This document shows positions 52,027 through 61,470 of a DNA stretch of 64,000 nt, in pieces. Below the pieces are notes generated by a model. That model was not told the DNA's origin, made no database searches, and saw only the letters and a list, made by a program, of their open reading frames with translations. Source of the stretch: Sphingomonas corticis (lineage in GTDB: Bacteria; Pseudomonadota; Alphaproteobacteria; Sphingomonadales; Sphingomonadaceae); the NCBI RefSeq assembly GCF_012035195.1, contig NZ_JAAVJH010000002.1, positions 62,001-126,000 of the forward strand. The letters run 5' to 3'. Numbering within the stretch: the stretch's first letter is position 1; each line of letters starts with the position of its first letter. The position numbers and the translations under genes were made by a program.

Positions 52027-54408
52027 ATGAAGTTCACCCTCTCCTGGCTGAAGGACCACCTCGACACCGAGGCGTCGCTCGATGCGATCGTCGACGCGCT
52101 CACCCGCGCCGGGCTGGAAGTGGAAGGCGTCGAGGATCCCGGCGCGCGGCTGGCGGGTTTCCGCGTCGCGCGCGTGCTGAGCGCGGAGCGGCATCCGCAG
52201 GCGGACAAGTTGCAGGTGCTGTCCGTCGACGCGGGCGCCGATGTGAATGGTGGCGGCCCGGTGCAGGTCGTCTGCGGCGCGCCCAACGCGCGTGCGGGGC
52301 TGGTGGGCGTGTTCGGCCTGCCCGGCGCGACGGTGCCGGCGAACGGCATGGTCCTGCGCGTCGCGGCGATCCGCGGGGTCGAATCGAACGGCATGATGTG
52401 CTCCACGCGCGAGCTGGAGCTGGGCGACGATCACGACGGCATCATCGAGCTGGCGGCGGACGCGCCGGTGGGCGCCGCCTTCGCCGATCATGCCGGGCTG
52501 ACCGACGCGGTGATCGACGTGTCGGTCCTGCCCAACCGGCCCGACTGCATGGGCGTGCGCGGCATCGCGCGCGATCTCGCCGCGCTGGGCCTCGGCACGC
52601 TGAAGCCGCTGGCGGCCGAGCCGGTCGCGGGCGAGGGCGCGGGGCCGGACGTGCGCACCGACGATCCCGCCGGCTGCCCCGCCTTCTACGCGCAGGGTGT
52701 CACGGGCGTATCCAATGGCGCCGCGCCGGACTGGATGGCGCGGCGGCTGCGCGCGATCGGACAGAAGCCGATCAGTGCGCTGGTCGACATCACCAACTAT
52801 CTCACGATCGACCTCGGCCGCCCGCTGCACGTCTACGACAAGGCGAAGCTGACCGGCGGGCTGGTCGCGCGCAAGGCGACGGCGGGCGAGCAGGTGCTGG
52901 CACTGAACGGCCGCACCTATGCGCTGGCGGAGACGATGACCGTCATCGCGGACGACGCGCAGGTGCACGACATCGGCGGCATCATGGGCGGCGAGCATTC
53001 GGGCGTGTCGGACGCGACCACCGACGTCGTCATCGAATGCGCCTATTTCGATCCCGATTCGATCGCGCGCACCGGGCAGAAGCTGCAACTGACCAGCGAC
53101 GCGCGCTCCCGCTTCGAGCGGGGCGTGGACCCTGCGTTCCTGGACGCGGGGCTGGCCATCGCGACGCGGATGGTGATCGAGGCGTGCGGTGGCGCCGCTA
53201 CCGGCGTGACCCGCGCGGGCAAGCCCCCGCTGGCCATGCGGAGCCACGCCTACGATCCCGCGCTGGCCGAGACGCTGGGCGGGCTCGCCATTCCGGCGGC
53301 GCGGCAGCGCGCTATTCTCGAGTCGCTCGGCTTCGCGGTCGCCGACGACTGGCGCGTGACGCCGCCGACCTGGCGTCCCGACGTGGACGGACCCGCCGAC
53401 CTGGTGGAGGAGGTGATCCGCATCGAGGGGATCGAGAAGGTCGCGCCGGTGCCGCTGCCGCGCGACCCCGGCGTCGCGCGGCCGACCGCCACGCCCTTGC
53501 AGAAGCTGGAGCGCCGCGCCCGCCGCGCCGCCGCCGCCCGCGGGCTGGACGAGGCGGTGACGTGGAGCTTCATCAACGCGCGCGATGCGGCGCTGATGGG
53601 CGGGGCGGCGTGGACGGTGGCGAACCCGATCAGCGAGGAGCTGAAGGTGATGCGTCCCTCGCTGCTGCCCGGCCTCCTCTCCGCCGCCGCGCGCAACCTG
53701 CGGCAGGGTGCGGACGGCGTGCGGCTGTTCGAGCTGGGCCGCCGCTACCTGGCCGAGGGCGAGCGCGTGACGCTGGGCGTGGTGCTGGCGGGCGATCGCC
53801 GGCCGCGCGACTGGCGGGAGGGCAAGTCGGCGGGCTTCGACGCCTATGACGCCAAGGCGGAGGCGCTGGCGCTGCTGGCCGCGGCAGGCGCGCCGGTGGA
53901 GAACCTGGCGGTGATGGGCGAGGCAGGCGCGGCCTTCCACCCCGGCCGCTCGGGCACGCTGCGGCTGGGACCGAAGACGGTGCTGGCCGCGTTCGGCGCG
54001 CTCCACCCCGGCATCGCCAGGGCGTTCGACCTGCCCGCGGGCGTCGCAGCGGCGGAGGTGTACCTGGACGCGATCCCCGCCCGGCGCGGGAAGGACGGCT
54101 TCGCCCGCGCGCCCTACGCGCCGCCGGCGCTGCAGCCGGTCCGGCGCGACTTCGCCTTCGTCGTGCCCACGGACGTGACCGCGGAGGCGCTGACCCGCGC
54201 GGTGAAGGGCGCGGACAAGGCCGCGATCGTGCGCGCGCGGGTGTTCGACGTGTTCACCGGCGCGGGGGTGGAAGAGGGCCGCAAGTCCGTGGCGGTGGAG
54301 GTCGTGCTCCAGCCCGGCGAGAAGAGCTTCACCGAGGCGGAGCTGAAGGCGATCGCCGACAAGGTGATCGCCGCCGCGGCGAAGCAGGGGGCGGTGCTGC
54401 GGGGGTAG
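52027..54408 (+). CDS. pheT: Phenylalanyl-tRNA synthetase beta subunit
   Basis: A 793-residue non-catalytic partner with editing activity. The start is MKFTLSWLKDHLDTEASLDA. An N-terminal tRNA-binding EMAP-like domain spans about residues 39-148 (VVCGAPNARAGLVGVFGLPG is in it). The B3/B4 editing domain contains PISALVDITNYLTIDLGRPL. FERGVDPAFLD and DPADLVEEVIRIEG regions follow. The C-terminal ferredoxin-like anticodon-binding domain ends with QPGEKSFTEAELKAIADKV. It forms an operon with pheS and ends before a composite hairpin. Confidence 0.97.
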   Translation: MKFTLSWLKDHLDTEASLDAIVDALTRAGLEVEGVEDPGARLAGFRVARVLSAERHPQADKLQVLSVDAGADVNGGGPVQVVCGAPNARAGLVGVFGLPGATVPANGMVLRVAAIRGVESNGMMCSTRELELGDDHDGIIELAADAPVGAAFADHAGLTDAVIDVSVLPNRPDCMGVRGIARDLAALGLGTLKPLAAEPVAGEGAGPDVRTDDPAGCPAFYAQGVTGVSNGAAPDWMARRLRAIGQKPISALVDITNYLTIDLGRPLHVYDKAKLTGGLVARKATAGEQVLALNGRTYALAETMTVIADDAQVHDIGGIMGGEHSGVSDATTDVVIECAYFDPDSIARTGQKLQLTSDARSRFERGVDPAFLDAGLAIATRMVIEACGGAATGVTRAGKPPLAMRSHAYDPALAETLGGLAIPAARQRAILESLGFAVADDWRVTPPTWRPDVDGPADLVEEVIRIEGIEKVAPVPLPRDPGVARPTATPLQKLERRARRAAAARGLDEAVTWSFINARDAALMGGAAWTVANPISEELKVMRPSLLPGLLSAAARNLRQGADGVRLFELGRRYLAEGERVTLGVVLAGDRRPRDWREGKSAGFDAYDAKAEALALLAAAGAPVENLAVMGEAGAAFHPGRSGTLRLGPKTVLAAFGALHPGIARAFDLPAGVAAAEVYLDAIPARRGKDGFARAPYAPPALQPVRRDFAFVVPTDVTAEALTRAVKGADKAAIVRARVFDVFTGAGVEEGRKSVAVEVVLQPGEKSFTEAELKAIADKVIAAAAKQGAVLRG

Positions 54409-54423
54409 GCGGAAGCTCCTTCC

Positions 54424-54524
54424 GTTCGTGCTGACGAGAGGCTGAGCTTTGTCGAAGCCTCGTCTCAAAGGAGCGTTGCTTCGAAACGGCGCTTCGACAG
54501 GCTCAGCGCCTCCTCAGCACGAAC
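54424..54524. repeat. Composite palindromic repeat, family B, between convergent genes
   Basis: Three nested pairs: GTTCGTGCTGA (54424-54434) with TCAGCACGAAC (54514-54524), GCTGAGC (54441-54447) with GCTCAGC (54501-54507), and GTCGAAGC (54451-54458) with GCTTCGAC (54491-54498). It lies between the stops of pheT and the S10 peptidase and looks like a bidirectional terminator built from two inverted copies of family B. Confidence 0.8.
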
Positions 54525-54535
54525 AGGAAGGAAAA

Positions 54536-56167
54536 TCAGTTCGGCCCCGTCGCCGGCCCCGCCGCCGCCGATACGCTCGGCGCCACGGGGGGCGTGCCCG
54601 ACCGCGCCACCGACACCGCGCGGTCGTACCAGTCGGCGAGGTCGCGCTTCATCGTCACCAGCGCGTCGGGATTGAGGTACGTCATGTGCCCGGCGGGATA
54701 ATAGGTGAAGCGCAGGTTCGGGCGCTGCGCCGGCTCCAGCATCATGTGCGCCAGGTCGTTCTCCGCGCCGAAGAAGGGCGTGGCCATGTCGTACCAGCCG
54801 TTCATCGACAGCACGTGCAGATAGGGGTTCGCGCGCATCGCCGCGCCCAGGTCCACCGCGGTGTTCGGGTTGTTCTGCTGCCCGCCCATGCCGCTGCCGG
54901 GCGCGCGGTGCTTCCAGTTCCAGGTCCAGCCCTCCGCGTCGCGGGCGGACAGGCGATAGGGCATGTCCGTCTTGTAGCCGAGCGTGTGCGTCACATAATC
55001 GTGGAAGGTCGCGATGAACGCGCCCGAGATCGCGTCGGACGAGGCGTCGGTCTCCGGCCGCTCCCCCGCCGCGTCCGCGTCGACCCCGGTGTAGCGCGAA
55101 TCAAAGCGGCCGATGGTGCGGCGGCTGTCGCGCAGCAGCTCCTTCTGGAAGCGCGGCAGGTCGATTCGCAGGTTCGCGCGCCGGATGAAGTCGGGCGAGA
55201 CGCCGATCAGCTGCGACAGCTGCTGCGCCACCTGGTCCGCCTCCGCCGGGCTGATGTCCTGTCCCTTGGCCAGCGCCGCCATGTACGGGCCGCGCGCGTA
55301 GTCGCGCGCCTGCTGCACCACCGTCGCCACGTCCGCCGGGCGGTTGGGCAGGCGGTTGTGGTACCAGGCGGTGGCGGCGTAGCTGGGCAGATAGTTCAGA
55401 TAGACCTGGTCCAGCCCCGGCTGGCGATAGCCGTAGTTCATGATCGAGCTGAGCAGCACCACGCCGTTCAGCGCCATGCCGCGGTCCTGCAACTGATAGG
55501 CGAGCGCGCCGGAGCGCAGCGTCCCGTAGCTCTCGCCGAAGATGAACTTGGGGCTGTTCCAGCGGCCGTATTTCGTGGCGTAGCGGATGATCGCCTTGGC
55601 GAAGGCGTCGGCATCCTCGTCCGTCCCGTAGAAGCTGGACGGCTTGGCATCACCCAGCGGCCGCGAGTAGCCCGCGCCGATCGCGTCGAGGAAGACCATG
55701 TCGGTCTTGTCGAGCAACGTGTGCGGGTTGGGACCGAAATCGTAGGGCGCGGGTCGGATCGTCTCCGGATTGCCCGTCTTCAACCGCACCGGCGCGAACG
55801 ATCCCATGTGCAACCAGAACGTCGGGCTGCCCGGCCCGCCGTTGAAGAAGAAGGTGACGGGGCGTTTCGTCCCCGGCTTCGTGCCGTCGAGCGTATAGGC
55901 GGTGTAGAACATCGACGCCTGCGGTTTCCCCTCCAGGTCGCGGATCGTCAGCGTGCCGGCGGTGGCGGTGTAGGCGAGACGCCGGCCGTCGACGATCACC
56001 TGGCCCTTCGACCGCTCCTCGCGCTCTTCGACCGGGGCATTGGCATAGGCGGCCTCCACCGCCTCCTTCTGCGCCTCGGCATTGCTCTTCACCGGTTTCC
56101 TGTCCTGCGCGGCGGCGGCGGAGAGGGGAAGAGCGGCGATCAGGCAGGCCGCGAGGCGTGATGACAT
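54536..56167 (-). CDS. S10 family serine carboxypeptidase (periplasmic)
   Basis: Exported serine carboxypeptidase of 543 residues with a signal peptide (MSSRLAACLIAALPLSAAAA). The oxyanion and nucleophile region is KFIFGESYGTLRSGALAYQL with Ser in GESYG. FNGGPGSPTFWLHMGSF is the conserved S10 N-terminal motif, and the Asp/His pair is suggested by NGWYDMATPFFGAEND and AGHMTYLNPDALVTMK. It removes C-terminal residues from peptides. Start ATG 56167 has AAGG upstream; M1 at 56182 is less likely. It is convergent with pheT. Confidence 0.9.
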   Translation of the reverse strand: MSSRLAACLIAALPLSAAAAQDRKPVKSNAEAQKEAVEAAYANAPVEEREERSKGQVIVDGRRLAYTATAGTLTIRDLEGKPQASMFYTAYTLDGTKPGTKRPVTFFFNGGPGSPTFWLHMGSFAPVRLKTGNPETIRPAPYDFGPNPHTLLDKTDMVFLDAIGAGYSRPLGDAKPSSFYGTDEDADAFAKAIIRYATKYGRWNSPKFIFGESYGTLRSGALAYQLQDRGMALNGVVLLSSIMNYGYRQPGLDQVYLNYLPSYAATAWYHNRLPNRPADVATVVQQARDYARGPYMAALAKGQDISPAEADQVAQQLSQLIGVSPDFIRRANLRIDLPRFQKELLRDSRRTIGRFDSRYTGVDADAAGERPETDASSDAISGAFIATFHDYVTHTLGYKTDMPYRLSARDAEGWTWNWKHRAPGSGMGGQQNNPNTAVDLGAAMRANPYLHVLSMNGWYDMATPFFGAENDLAHMMLEPAQRPNLRFTYYPAGHMTYLNPDALVTMKRDLADWYDRAVSVARSGTPPVAPSVSAAAGPATGPN

Positions 56168-56284
56168 TTCCAGTCCTTGCAAGGATGTAGGGCGCAGGAC
56201 CTTAGCCCGGGGCGGACCACGCGCAAGCCGCTCGCCCGCGCTGCGTTAACGGGTAAGCAGGCGATCGGCGCTAGGACGGGCGCC

Positions 56285-56680
56285 ATGGACGGCAACTTCA
56301 CCTTCGCGGTCGAGCCCGACCGCGATCTCATCCGCACCCGCATGGCGGGCTTCTTCGACGACGACGCCTTCGTGCGCTACGTCGCGGCGCGGGCGGCGGC
56401 GTTCCGGCAGCTGCGATGCGGCGCGAACCAGCACCTGTGGCTGGTCGACCTGCGCGAGATGAAGATCCAGTCGCAGGAGATGGTCACCGCCTTCTCGACG
56501 ATCCTGTCCGATCCGGCCTATCGGTCGAAGCGGCTGGGGTTCGTCGTGGCGACGTCGCTGGCGCGGATGCAGCTGCGGCGGGCGCTGGGCGACCGGTGCG
56601 GCAACGGCGTGCAGCTGTTCGTCGACGCGAACGAGGCGGAGGCCTGGGTGCTGACGGGTTCGCTGCGCGCCGCGGCCTGA
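56285..56680 (+). CDS. Small hypothetical protein with STAS/SpoIIAA-like pattern (131 aa)
   Basis: Starts MDGNFTFAVEPDRDLIRTRM. The pattern of beta strand (HLWLVDLREMKIQ) followed by helix and FVVATSLARMQLRRALGDRC recalls SpoIIAA-like/STAS domain proteins, but the match is weak. No signal peptide is seen. It is divergent from the S10 peptidase gene and convergent with the exonuclease gene, whose stop lies eight bases away. Function unknown. Confidence 0.6.
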   Translation: MDGNFTFAVEPDRDLIRTRMAGFFDDDAFVRYVAARAAAFRQLRCGANQHLWLVDLREMKIQSQEMVTAFSTILSDPAYRSKRLGFVVATSLARMQLRRALGDRCGNGVQLFVDANEAEAWVLTGSLRAAA

Positions 56681-56687
56681 CGCGACG

Positions 56688-57704
56688 TCAGTCGTCCTCG
56701 TCCTCGAACCCCGCCAGCGCCAGCGCGCGCGCCTTGATCTGGTGCGTCATGCACCAGTGGACCAGCGCGTCGTCGCGCCCATGCGTCACCCACACCTCGC
56801 GCGGCGCGATCTCGCGCAGCGTGTCGGTCAGCTCGTCCCAGTCGGCATGGTCGGACAGGATCAGCGGCAGCTCCACGTTCTTCTGCCGCGCGCGCTGGCG
56901 CACCCGCATCCATCCCGACGCCATGGCAGTGATCGGATCGGGCAGCCGCCGCGCCCAGCGGTCGTTGAGCGCGGACGGCGGGCACATCACGACATGCCCG
57001 GCCATGTCCGCCTTGGCCGCGCCGGTGGCGGGGCGCAGCTCGCCCAGCTCGACGCCGAGCTCCGCGTAGAGGTCGCACAGCCGTTGCAGCGCGCCGTGGA
57101 TGTAGATCGGCGCGGCGTGGCCGCGCGCGCGCAGCTCGGCGATGACGCGCTGCGCCTTGCCCAGCGCATAGGCGCCGACGACGACGCAGCGCGCCGGATT
57201 GGCGTGGAGCGCGGCGAGCAGCTTGTCGATCTCGTCCCCCGTGTCGGGATGGCGGAAGACGGGCAGGCCGAATGTCGCCTCGGTGATGAAGACGTCGCAG
57301 GCGACCGGCTCGAACGGGGCGCAGGTGGGATCGGCGCGCCGCTTGTAGTCGCCCGAGACGACGACCCGCTCGCCGCGATGCTCCAGCACGATCTGCGCCG
57401 AGCCGAGGACGTGACCGGCGGGAACGAAGCGCACGTCCACCTCGCCCAGTCGCACGCCGCCGCCATAGGAGACCGGCTTGCCCGTCTGGGTGCCGTAGCG
57501 GCAGTCCATGATCGCCAGCGTTTCCGGCGTTGCCCACACCCGGCCGTGGCCGCCGCGCGCGTGATCGGCATGGCCGTGGGTGACGAGGGCGCGCGCCTGC
57601 GGCGTGGACGGATCGACCCAGGCGTCGGCGGGGCGGACGTACAGCCCGTGCGGATAGGGTTCCAGCCAGTCGCCGAGCGTCGCCATCGCCGCGTCAACCC
57701 GCAC
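56688..57704 (-). CDS. Ligase-associated DNA exonuclease (beta-CASP/MBL fold)
   Basis: A 338-residue metallo-beta-lactamase-fold nuclease of the ligase-associated DNA-damage-response group. The metal motif is THGHADHARGGHGRVWATPE with HxHxDH at residues 43-48. VFVPAGHVLGSAQIVLEHR and VVVSGDYKRRADPTCAPFEP are the family motifs, and SDHADWDELTDTL carries the beta-CASP His region. Such genes normally flank an ATP-dependent DNA ligase, which is absent here. Alternative start M7 at 57686. It is divergent from a 59-residue membrane protein and the DEXH helicase. Confidence 0.92.
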   Translation of the reverse strand: MRVDAAMATLGDWLEPYPHGLYVRPADAWVDPSTPQARALVTHGHADHARGGHGRVWATPETLAIMDCRYGTQTGKPVSYGGGVRLGEVDVRFVPAGHVLGSAQIVLEHRGERVVVSGDYKRRADPTCAPFEPVACDVFITEATFGLPVFRHPDTGDEIDKLLAALHANPARCVVVGAYALGKAQRVIAELRARGHAAPIYIHGALQRLCDLYAELGVELGELRPATGAAKADMAGHVVMCPPSALNDRWARRLPDPITAMASGWMRVRQRARQKNVELPLILSDHADWDELTDTLREIAPREVWVTHGRDDALVHWCMTHQIKARALALAGFEDEDD

Positions 57705-57775
57705 CCCGCCGTGCGCGTTCCCGGATCGAACCGGCCGCCCCCTCGTTCACGGGCGGTATCGCAGAGGAGAACGAG

Positions 57776-57955
57776 ATGCTGGGTGACAGTCTGTGGGCGA
57801 TCGTGGTCGTGCTCGGGTTCGTGATCCTGGCCGGCGCGCTGCTCTTCGCCAAGCTGGGCAACAAGCGCTCGCCGCAGGAAGAGGCCCGCACCGAGGCCGC
57901 CACGCGGGACCTGTATCGCGACGGCGCGGCGGAGGATCCCGCCAACCGGCATTGA
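57776..57955 (+). CDS. Small membrane protein (59 aa)
   Basis: Starts MLGDSLWAIVVVLGFVILAG with a single helix (about residues 5-25), then a charged cytoplasmic or periplasmic tail (KLGNKRSPQEEARTEAATRD). GAGGAGA lies upstream of the ATG as RBS. It sits between the divergent exonuclease and the helicase. The family is not recognised. Confidence 0.65.
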   Translation: MLGDSLWAIVVVLGFVILAGALLFAKLGNKRSPQEEARTEAATRDLYRDGAAEDPANRH

Positions 57956-57986
57956 CGCGGACCGGCGCCGGTCTGATCTAGCCGGG

Positions 57987-60389
57987 GTGCTGCCCGACAA
58001 GCTGGAGACGTGGTTCGACGCACGCGGCTGGCGGCCGCGACGGCACCAGCTGGACATGCTGGCCGCCGCGCGCGCGGGCGAGCACGCGCTGCTGGTCGCC
58101 GCGACGGGCGCGGGCAAGACGCTGGCGGGCTTCCTGCCGACGCTGGCGGAGCTGATCGAGTCGCCCACGGAAGGGCTCCACACGCTCTACGTGTCGCCGC
58201 TGAAGGCGCTGGCAGTGGATATCCAGCGCAACCTCGTCACGCCGGTGGACGAAATGGGCGTCGACATTCGCGTCGAAACCCGCACCGGCGACACGCCGTC
58301 GGACCGCAAGGCACGCCAGCGCGCCAGGCCGCCGCAGATCCTGCTGACGACGCCCGAATCGCTGTCGCTGCTGCTGAGCTATCCCGACAGCCTGACGATG
58401 TTCGCCGGGCTGCGCGCGATCGTGATCGATGAGGTCCACGCCTTCGCCACGGGAAAGCGCGGCGACCTTCTCTCGCTGTGCATGGCGCGGTTGCAGGCGA
58501 TCGCGCCCGGGATGCGCCGCGTGGCGCTGTCTGCCACCGTCGCCGACGCGGACGGCTATCGCGCGTGGCTGGCGCCCGACGGCGACATCGACACGGTGAC
58601 GCTGGTCACGGGCGAGCCCGGCGCCGATCCCGACATCGCCATCCTGTTGCCCGAGGACCGCGTCCCCTGGGCGGGCCATTCCGGCCGCTACGCCGCGGCG
58701 CAGGTGATGGCGGAGATCGAGACGCACCGCACCTCCATCGTCTTCTGCAATACGCGCAGCCTGGCCGAGCTGATCTTCCAGGACCTGTGGAAAGCCAATG
58801 CCATGCAGCTGCCGATCGGCATCCACCATGGCAGCCTGGAGAAGGAGGCGCGGCGCAAGGTGGAGGGGGCGATGGCGGCGGGGAAGCTGCGCGCTTTGGT
58901 CGCCACCGCCAGCCTGGACCTGGGCGTGGACTGGGGCGACGTCGACTGCGTCATCCAGATGGGCGCGCCGAAGGGGTCGTCGCGGCTGCTCCAGCGGATC
59001 GGGCGATCGAACCATCGGCTGGACGAGGTGTCGGAGGCGATCCTCGTGCCCGGCAACCGCTTCGAATATCTCGAGGCGCGCGCCGCGCTGGATGCGGTGG
59101 AGGCGGGCGAGCTGGACGCCGACGTGTTTCGCATGGGCGCGCTCGACGTGCTGGCGCAGCACCTCGTCGCCTGCGCCTGCGCCGCGCCGTTCGACCAGGC
59201 GGCGATGCTGGACGAGGTGCGATCCGCGCTCCCCTATTCCGCGTTGACCGGCGAGCTGTTCGAGCAGGTGCTCGGCTTCATTAGGGACGGCGGCTACGCG
59301 CTGAAGGCGTACGACCGGTTCAAGCGGCTGACGCAGGACGCCGATGGCAAGTGGCGCGTCAGCCACCCGCGCTTCGTCGCGCAGCATCGGCTCAACGCCG
59401 GGATCATCGTCGAGGCAACGATGCTGAAGGTCCGCTTCCGCAACGGCCGCGCGCTGGGCAAGGTGGAGGAGGGATTCGCCGCCACGCTGAGCCACGGCGA
59501 CACCTTCTTCTTCGCTGGCATGAGCCTGGAGGTGGAGAAGATCGACACCGAGGACCTGATCGTGCGCGCGACCAGCCGGCCGGCACGCATCCCGACCTAT
59601 GGCGGCAGCCGAATGCCGCTGTCCACCAACCTGGCCGACCGCGTCCGCGGCTTTCTGGCGACGCCGTCCGAGTGGCACCGCTTTCCCGACGACGTGCGCG
59701 AGTGGCTGGAGATCCAGCAGCGCCGCTCCACGCTGCCCCGACCAGAGCAACTGCTGGTCGAGACCTTCCCGCGGGAGGGGCGGCACTACATGGTCGCCTA
59801 CAGCTTCGAGGGGTGGAACGCGCACCAGTCGCTGGGCATGCTGGTGACGAAGCGCATGGAGACGCAGGGGCTGAAGCCGCTCGGCTTCGTGGCCAACGAC
59901 TATGCCATCGCCTGCTACGGGCTGGAGCCGGTGCGCGACCCCGCCTCGCTCTTCTCCGCCGACATCCTGGAGCACGAGTTCGTCGAGTGGGTCGAGCGCT
60001 CGCACCTGCTGAAGCGCGCGTTCCGCGAGGTGGCGGTGATCGGTGGGCTGGTCGAGCGGCAGGTCCCCGGCAAGCGCAAGACCGGGCGGCAGGTCACCTT
60101 CTCCACCGACCTCATCTACGACGTGCTGCGCGAGTACGAGCCGGGGCACGTCCTGCTCCAGGCCGCCTGGGCCGATGCGCGCGCGCGCATGACCGACGTC
60201 GGACGCCTCGCCGGGCTGCTCGACCGCGCGGCGGACACGATGGTCCACGTCGACCTGCCGCGCGTGTCGCCGCTGGCCGTGCCCGTTCTGGTGCTGATCG
60301 GGCGCGAGAAGGTGGCGACGGGCAGCGCGGACGACGCGCTGCTGGTGGAGGCGGAGGCGCTGGCGCGCGAGGCGATGGCACCGGACTGA
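57987..60389 (+). CDS. Ligase-associated DNA damage response DEXH-box helicase (Lhr-like)
   Basis: An 800-residue superfamily 2 helicase. Walker A is VAATGAGKTLAGFLP (Lys44), and DEVH at 148-151 is in IVIDEVHAFATGKRGDLLSL. SATVADADGY, SIVFCNTRSLAELIFQDLWK, ATASLDLGVDWGDVDCVIQM and QRIGRSNHRLDEV complete the helicase motifs. The C-terminal half resembles the Lhr core. The start is GTG 57987. It pairs by family with the exonuclease and PdeM for DNA-damage repair. The ligase gene usually beside it is absent. Confidence 0.93.
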   Translation: MLPDKLETWFDARGWRPRRHQLDMLAAARAGEHALLVAATGAGKTLAGFLPTLAELIESPTEGLHTLYVSPLKALAVDIQRNLVTPVDEMGVDIRVETRTGDTPSDRKARQRARPPQILLTTPESLSLLLSYPDSLTMFAGLRAIVIDEVHAFATGKRGDLLSLCMARLQAIAPGMRRVALSATVADADGYRAWLAPDGDIDTVTLVTGEPGADPDIAILLPEDRVPWAGHSGRYAAAQVMAEIETHRTSIVFCNTRSLAELIFQDLWKANAMQLPIGIHHGSLEKEARRKVEGAMAAGKLRALVATASLDLGVDWGDVDCVIQMGAPKGSSRLLQRIGRSNHRLDEVSEAILVPGNRFEYLEARAALDAVEAGELDADVFRMGALDVLAQHLVACACAAPFDQAAMLDEVRSALPYSALTGELFEQVLGFIRDGGYALKAYDRFKRLTQDADGKWRVSHPRFVAQHRLNAGIIVEATMLKVRFRNGRALGKVEEGFAATLSHGDTFFFAGMSLEVEKIDTEDLIVRATSRPARIPTYGGSRMPLSTNLADRVRGFLATPSEWHRFPDDVREWLEIQQRRSTLPRPEQLLVETFPREGRHYMVAYSFEGWNAHQSLGMLVTKRMETQGLKPLGFVANDYAIACYGLEPVRDPASLFSADILEHEFVEWVERSHLLKRAFREVAVIGGLVERQVPGKRKTGRQVTFSTDLIYDVLREYEPGHVLLQAAWADARARMTDVGRLAGLLDRAADTMVHVDLPRVSPLAVPVLVLIGREKVATGSADDALLVEAEALAREAMAPD

Positions 60390-60442
60390 TCCGGCGCGCA
60401 AAATCGCTTGGGAAAAGACCGGAACGGGCGTAGCTTCGCGGC

Positions 60443-61405
60443 ATGGAGAGATGGGCCGTCCTCGCCGTGGCGCTGGGGCTGGCCGCGGCACCCGTCGCGG
60501 CGCAAGTGACGCCCGCGCCCTTCGGCACCTCCGACGCGGCGGCGACGGACGAGGCGGGAGAGGACCTCGCCTTCCTCGACGCGGAACAGCGCATGACGGT
60601 GCCGGTCGCGATCGCCGGGGCCGGGCCCTATCCCTTCGTGGTCGATACCGGGGCGCAGCGCAGCGTGATCTCGCGCCAGCTGGCGCGGCGGCTGGGCCTG
60701 CCCGCGGGGCGGCGGCTGCGTCTGACCGCCATGTCGGGCATCAGCGACGTGGAATCTGTGCTGATCCCGTCGCTTTCCGTCAGTACGCTGGGCGCGGCAC
60801 GGATCGAGGCGCCCGCGCTGGAAGCGCGCCACCTGGGCGCACCGGGCATGCTGGGCATCGACACATTGCAGGGCCACGCGCTGTCGATCGACTTCGACCG
60901 GCAGACGATGACGGTGATCCCGTCGGCGAAGCGCGACCGCCGCGCGCGGCGCAGCGGCGACGAGATCGTGATCCAGGCGCGCAGCCTGTTCGGCCAGCTG
61001 GTCGTCACCGACGCGAAGGTGATGGGCAAGCGCGTGCGTGTCGTGCTCGACACCGGCACTTCGGTCAGCGTCGGCAATCTGGCGCTGAAGCGGCTCATCA
61101 CGCGGCGCACGAAGGGACTGGCGCAGGCCACCTTCACCAGCGTGACGGGCGGCGAGCTGGCCGCGGACTATGTGGTGGTGCCGGCGATGGAGATCGGCAG
61201 CGCGGGGATCAACAACCTGCCCATCGCCTTCGCCGACGCCGCGCCGTTCCGCGCCTTCGGCCTGGAGGACCGGCCGGCGATGCTGCTGGGCATGGACGCG
61301 CTGAAGCTGTTCCGCCGCGTCAACATCGACTTCGCCAACCGCGAGCTGCGCCTGCTGCTGCCGCGCGACGTGCAGCGCCGCGACCTCTTGAAGACCGGGG
61401 TGTAG
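60443..61405 (+). CDS. Retropepsin-like aspartic protease
   Basis: A 320-residue exported protein with signal peptide (MERWAVLAVALGLAAAPVAA). Two DTG active-site motifs, VVDTGAQRSVISRQLARR (Asp68) and VVLDTGTSVSVGNLALKR (Asp203), suggest an internally duplicated aspartic protease domain, or two half domains. GISDVESVLIPSLSV and GMDALKLFRRVNIDFANREL are typical of bacterial retropepsin-like proteins. The target is unknown. It follows the helicase gene by 53 bases, is probably separate, and ends before tRNA-Leu. Confidence 0.85.
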   Translation: MERWAVLAVALGLAAAPVAAQVTPAPFGTSDAAATDEAGEDLAFLDAEQRMTVPVAIAGAGPYPFVVDTGAQRSVISRQLARRLGLPAGRRLRLTAMSGISDVESVLIPSLSVSTLGAARIEAPALEARHLGAPGMLGIDTLQGHALSIDFDRQTMTVIPSAKRDRRARRSGDEIVIQARSLFGQLVVTDAKVMGKRVRVVLDTGTSVSVGNLALKRLITRRTKGLAQATFTSVTGGELAADYVVVPAMEIGSAGINNLPIAFADAAPFRAFGLEDRPAMLLGMDALKLFRRVNIDFANRELRLLLPRDVQRRDLLKTGV

Positions 61406-61470
61406 AGACGACGGATCGTCCCGTGCGCCGGGCTGAACGGAAAGCGCCGCCGGCGCCCCCGTCACATCAC

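Noticed and set aside
51697..54468. Long antisense open frame opposite pheT
   Set aside because: Compositional shadow of pheT on the other strand; the residues are low-complexity Arg/His/Gly-rich and there is no start context.
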